From JBBFMJ01 sp037441225 (GTDB taxonomy: Bacteria; Acidobacteriota; Thermoanaerobaculia; UBA2201), in contig JBBISU010000125.1 of NCBI GenBank assembly GCA_037441225.1, forward strand, positions 1 through 7,382: a DNA stretch of 7,382 nucleotides. The letters run 5' to 3'. Positions within the stretch are counted from its first letter, which is position 1; each line of letters starts with the position of its first letter. This document shows, in pieces, positions 7,161-7,382 of this stretch. The translations under genes and the position numbers were made by a program. A model generated the notes under the pieces. The model worked only from the letters and a program-made list of their open reading frames with translations, was not told where the DNA came from and did not search any database.

Positions 7161-7262
7161 AATATTTCATTTTAAGTTACATTTTTTTGGTTAATAAATA
7201 ATAAAAGCAATCTCTTTTTTAAATGTTTTTTGGGATTATTAACAATTCAATTAATTATTATT

Positions 7263-7382
7263 TTAAAATCTGAATTTCCCACATATTTCAAATTTTTCTG
7301 ATGAACAAATGGAAATTACTACAGAGTGATTTTCCCCTGCTGAAATTGCAATAACATTTGAAAGATTTAAAACTTGAACAGG
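7263..7382 (-). CDS. RCC1-repeat protein, C-terminal fragment (partial)
   Basis: Last 39 codons of a minus-strand gene whose 5' part lies beyond the right edge of the window. The first 23 residues visible include PVQVLNLSNVIAISAGENHS, which matches the bacterial RCC1 (beta-propeller blade) repeat pattern PVxVxxLxxVxxIxAGxxHSxAL closely. RCC1-like proteins form seven-bladed propellers, and many bacterial ones are secreted or surface proteins. After this the frame continues with SSEKFEICGKF, which aligns loosely with the next repeat strand (SDGxVYxWGxN) but with Cys for the invariant Trp, then ends at TAA (7263-7265). The end may be a natural divergent last blade or an eroded one. It points towards guaA in the same direction with a 249-bp gap, so it is probably a separate transcription unit. 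Too little is present to judge total length, secretion or whether the gene is intact. Confidence 0.72.
   Translation of the reverse strand, partial: PVQVLNLSNVIAISAGENHSVVISICSSEKFEICGKFRF

Larger units (their letters stand above)
7014..7262. other. Intergenic region between the RCC1-repeat gene and guaA
   Basis: This 249-bp stretch has no coding potential I can support; frames on both strands are short and broken by stops. It holds the guaA promoter at its left end, a plus-strand TATAAT box at 7108-7113 and a GC-rich island at 7121-7160. The rest is very AT-rich. I saw no GC-rich hairpin plus T-run that would serve as a terminator for the RCC1-repeat gene entering from the right. Confidence 0.7.

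Noticed and set aside
7121..7200. tRNA or 5S rRNA gene in the GC-rich island
   Set aside because: The island is only 40 bp long, has no T-loop GGTTCRA-type motif and does not fold as a cloverleaf by hand.
7225..7262. Terminator for the RCC1-repeat gene (ATTAA...TTAAT pairing just after its stop)
   Set aside because: The stem is about five A-T pairs with no G-C pairs and no U-run placed right after it; such pairings are expected by chance in this composition.
1..7382. Mobile element, CRISPR array, toxin-antitoxin or defence genes
   Set aside because: No transposase, integrase, regularly spaced repeats, terminal inverted repeats or known defence domains were seen on either strand.

Overview
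The DNA is strongly AT-rich, about three quarters A+T by eye, with long T and A runs. Lysine is mostly AAA and arginine mostly AGA/AGG. All five complete genes read through with the standard code, with no introns and no recoded stops. This fits an uncultured, AT-rich, possibly thermophilic bacterium. The thermophily guess rests on Lys/Glu-rich proteins, AGA/AGG arginine and a homologue of cyclic 2,3-diphosphoglycerate synthetase. I cannot name a phylum.

Layout, left to right. (1) 1-1158, minus: a stand-alone AlaX-type alanyl-tRNA editing protein with a C-terminal DHHA1 domain. (2) 1159-1234: a 76-bp divergent promoter region. (3) 1235-4153, plus: a two-gene operon, a UMF1/Atg22-like major facilitator transporter followed 12 bp later by a five-helix membrane protein with a large, probably extracytoplasmic domain of unknown function. 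(4) 4158-7013, minus: a second two-gene operon, guaA (GMP synthase) followed 12 bp later by a predicted P-loop protein of the cyclic 2,3-diphosphoglycerate synthetase family. The two operons converge with only 4 bp between their stop codons. (5) 7014-7262: a 249-bp intergenic region that is extremely AT-rich except for one 40-bp island of about 52% GC. (6) 7263-7382, minus: the last 39 codons of an RCC1-repeat protein that runs off the right edge.

The window is mainly housekeeping: translation quality control, GMP synthesis and a conserved nucleotide-binding protein, plus one transporter operon with an uncharacterised partner. No mobile element, CRISPR array, defence system, tRNA or rRNA was seen. 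The most notable points are: a consistent split between promoter-proximal genes with no Shine-Dalgarno site and a -10 box almost touching the start codon (apparently leaderless or very short leaders) and operon-internal genes with clear Shine-Dalgarno sites; the uncharacterised membrane protein with a pseudopilin-like C-terminal motif; and the isolated GC-rich island, which sits just downstream of a perfect TATAAT box and could be a small RNA.
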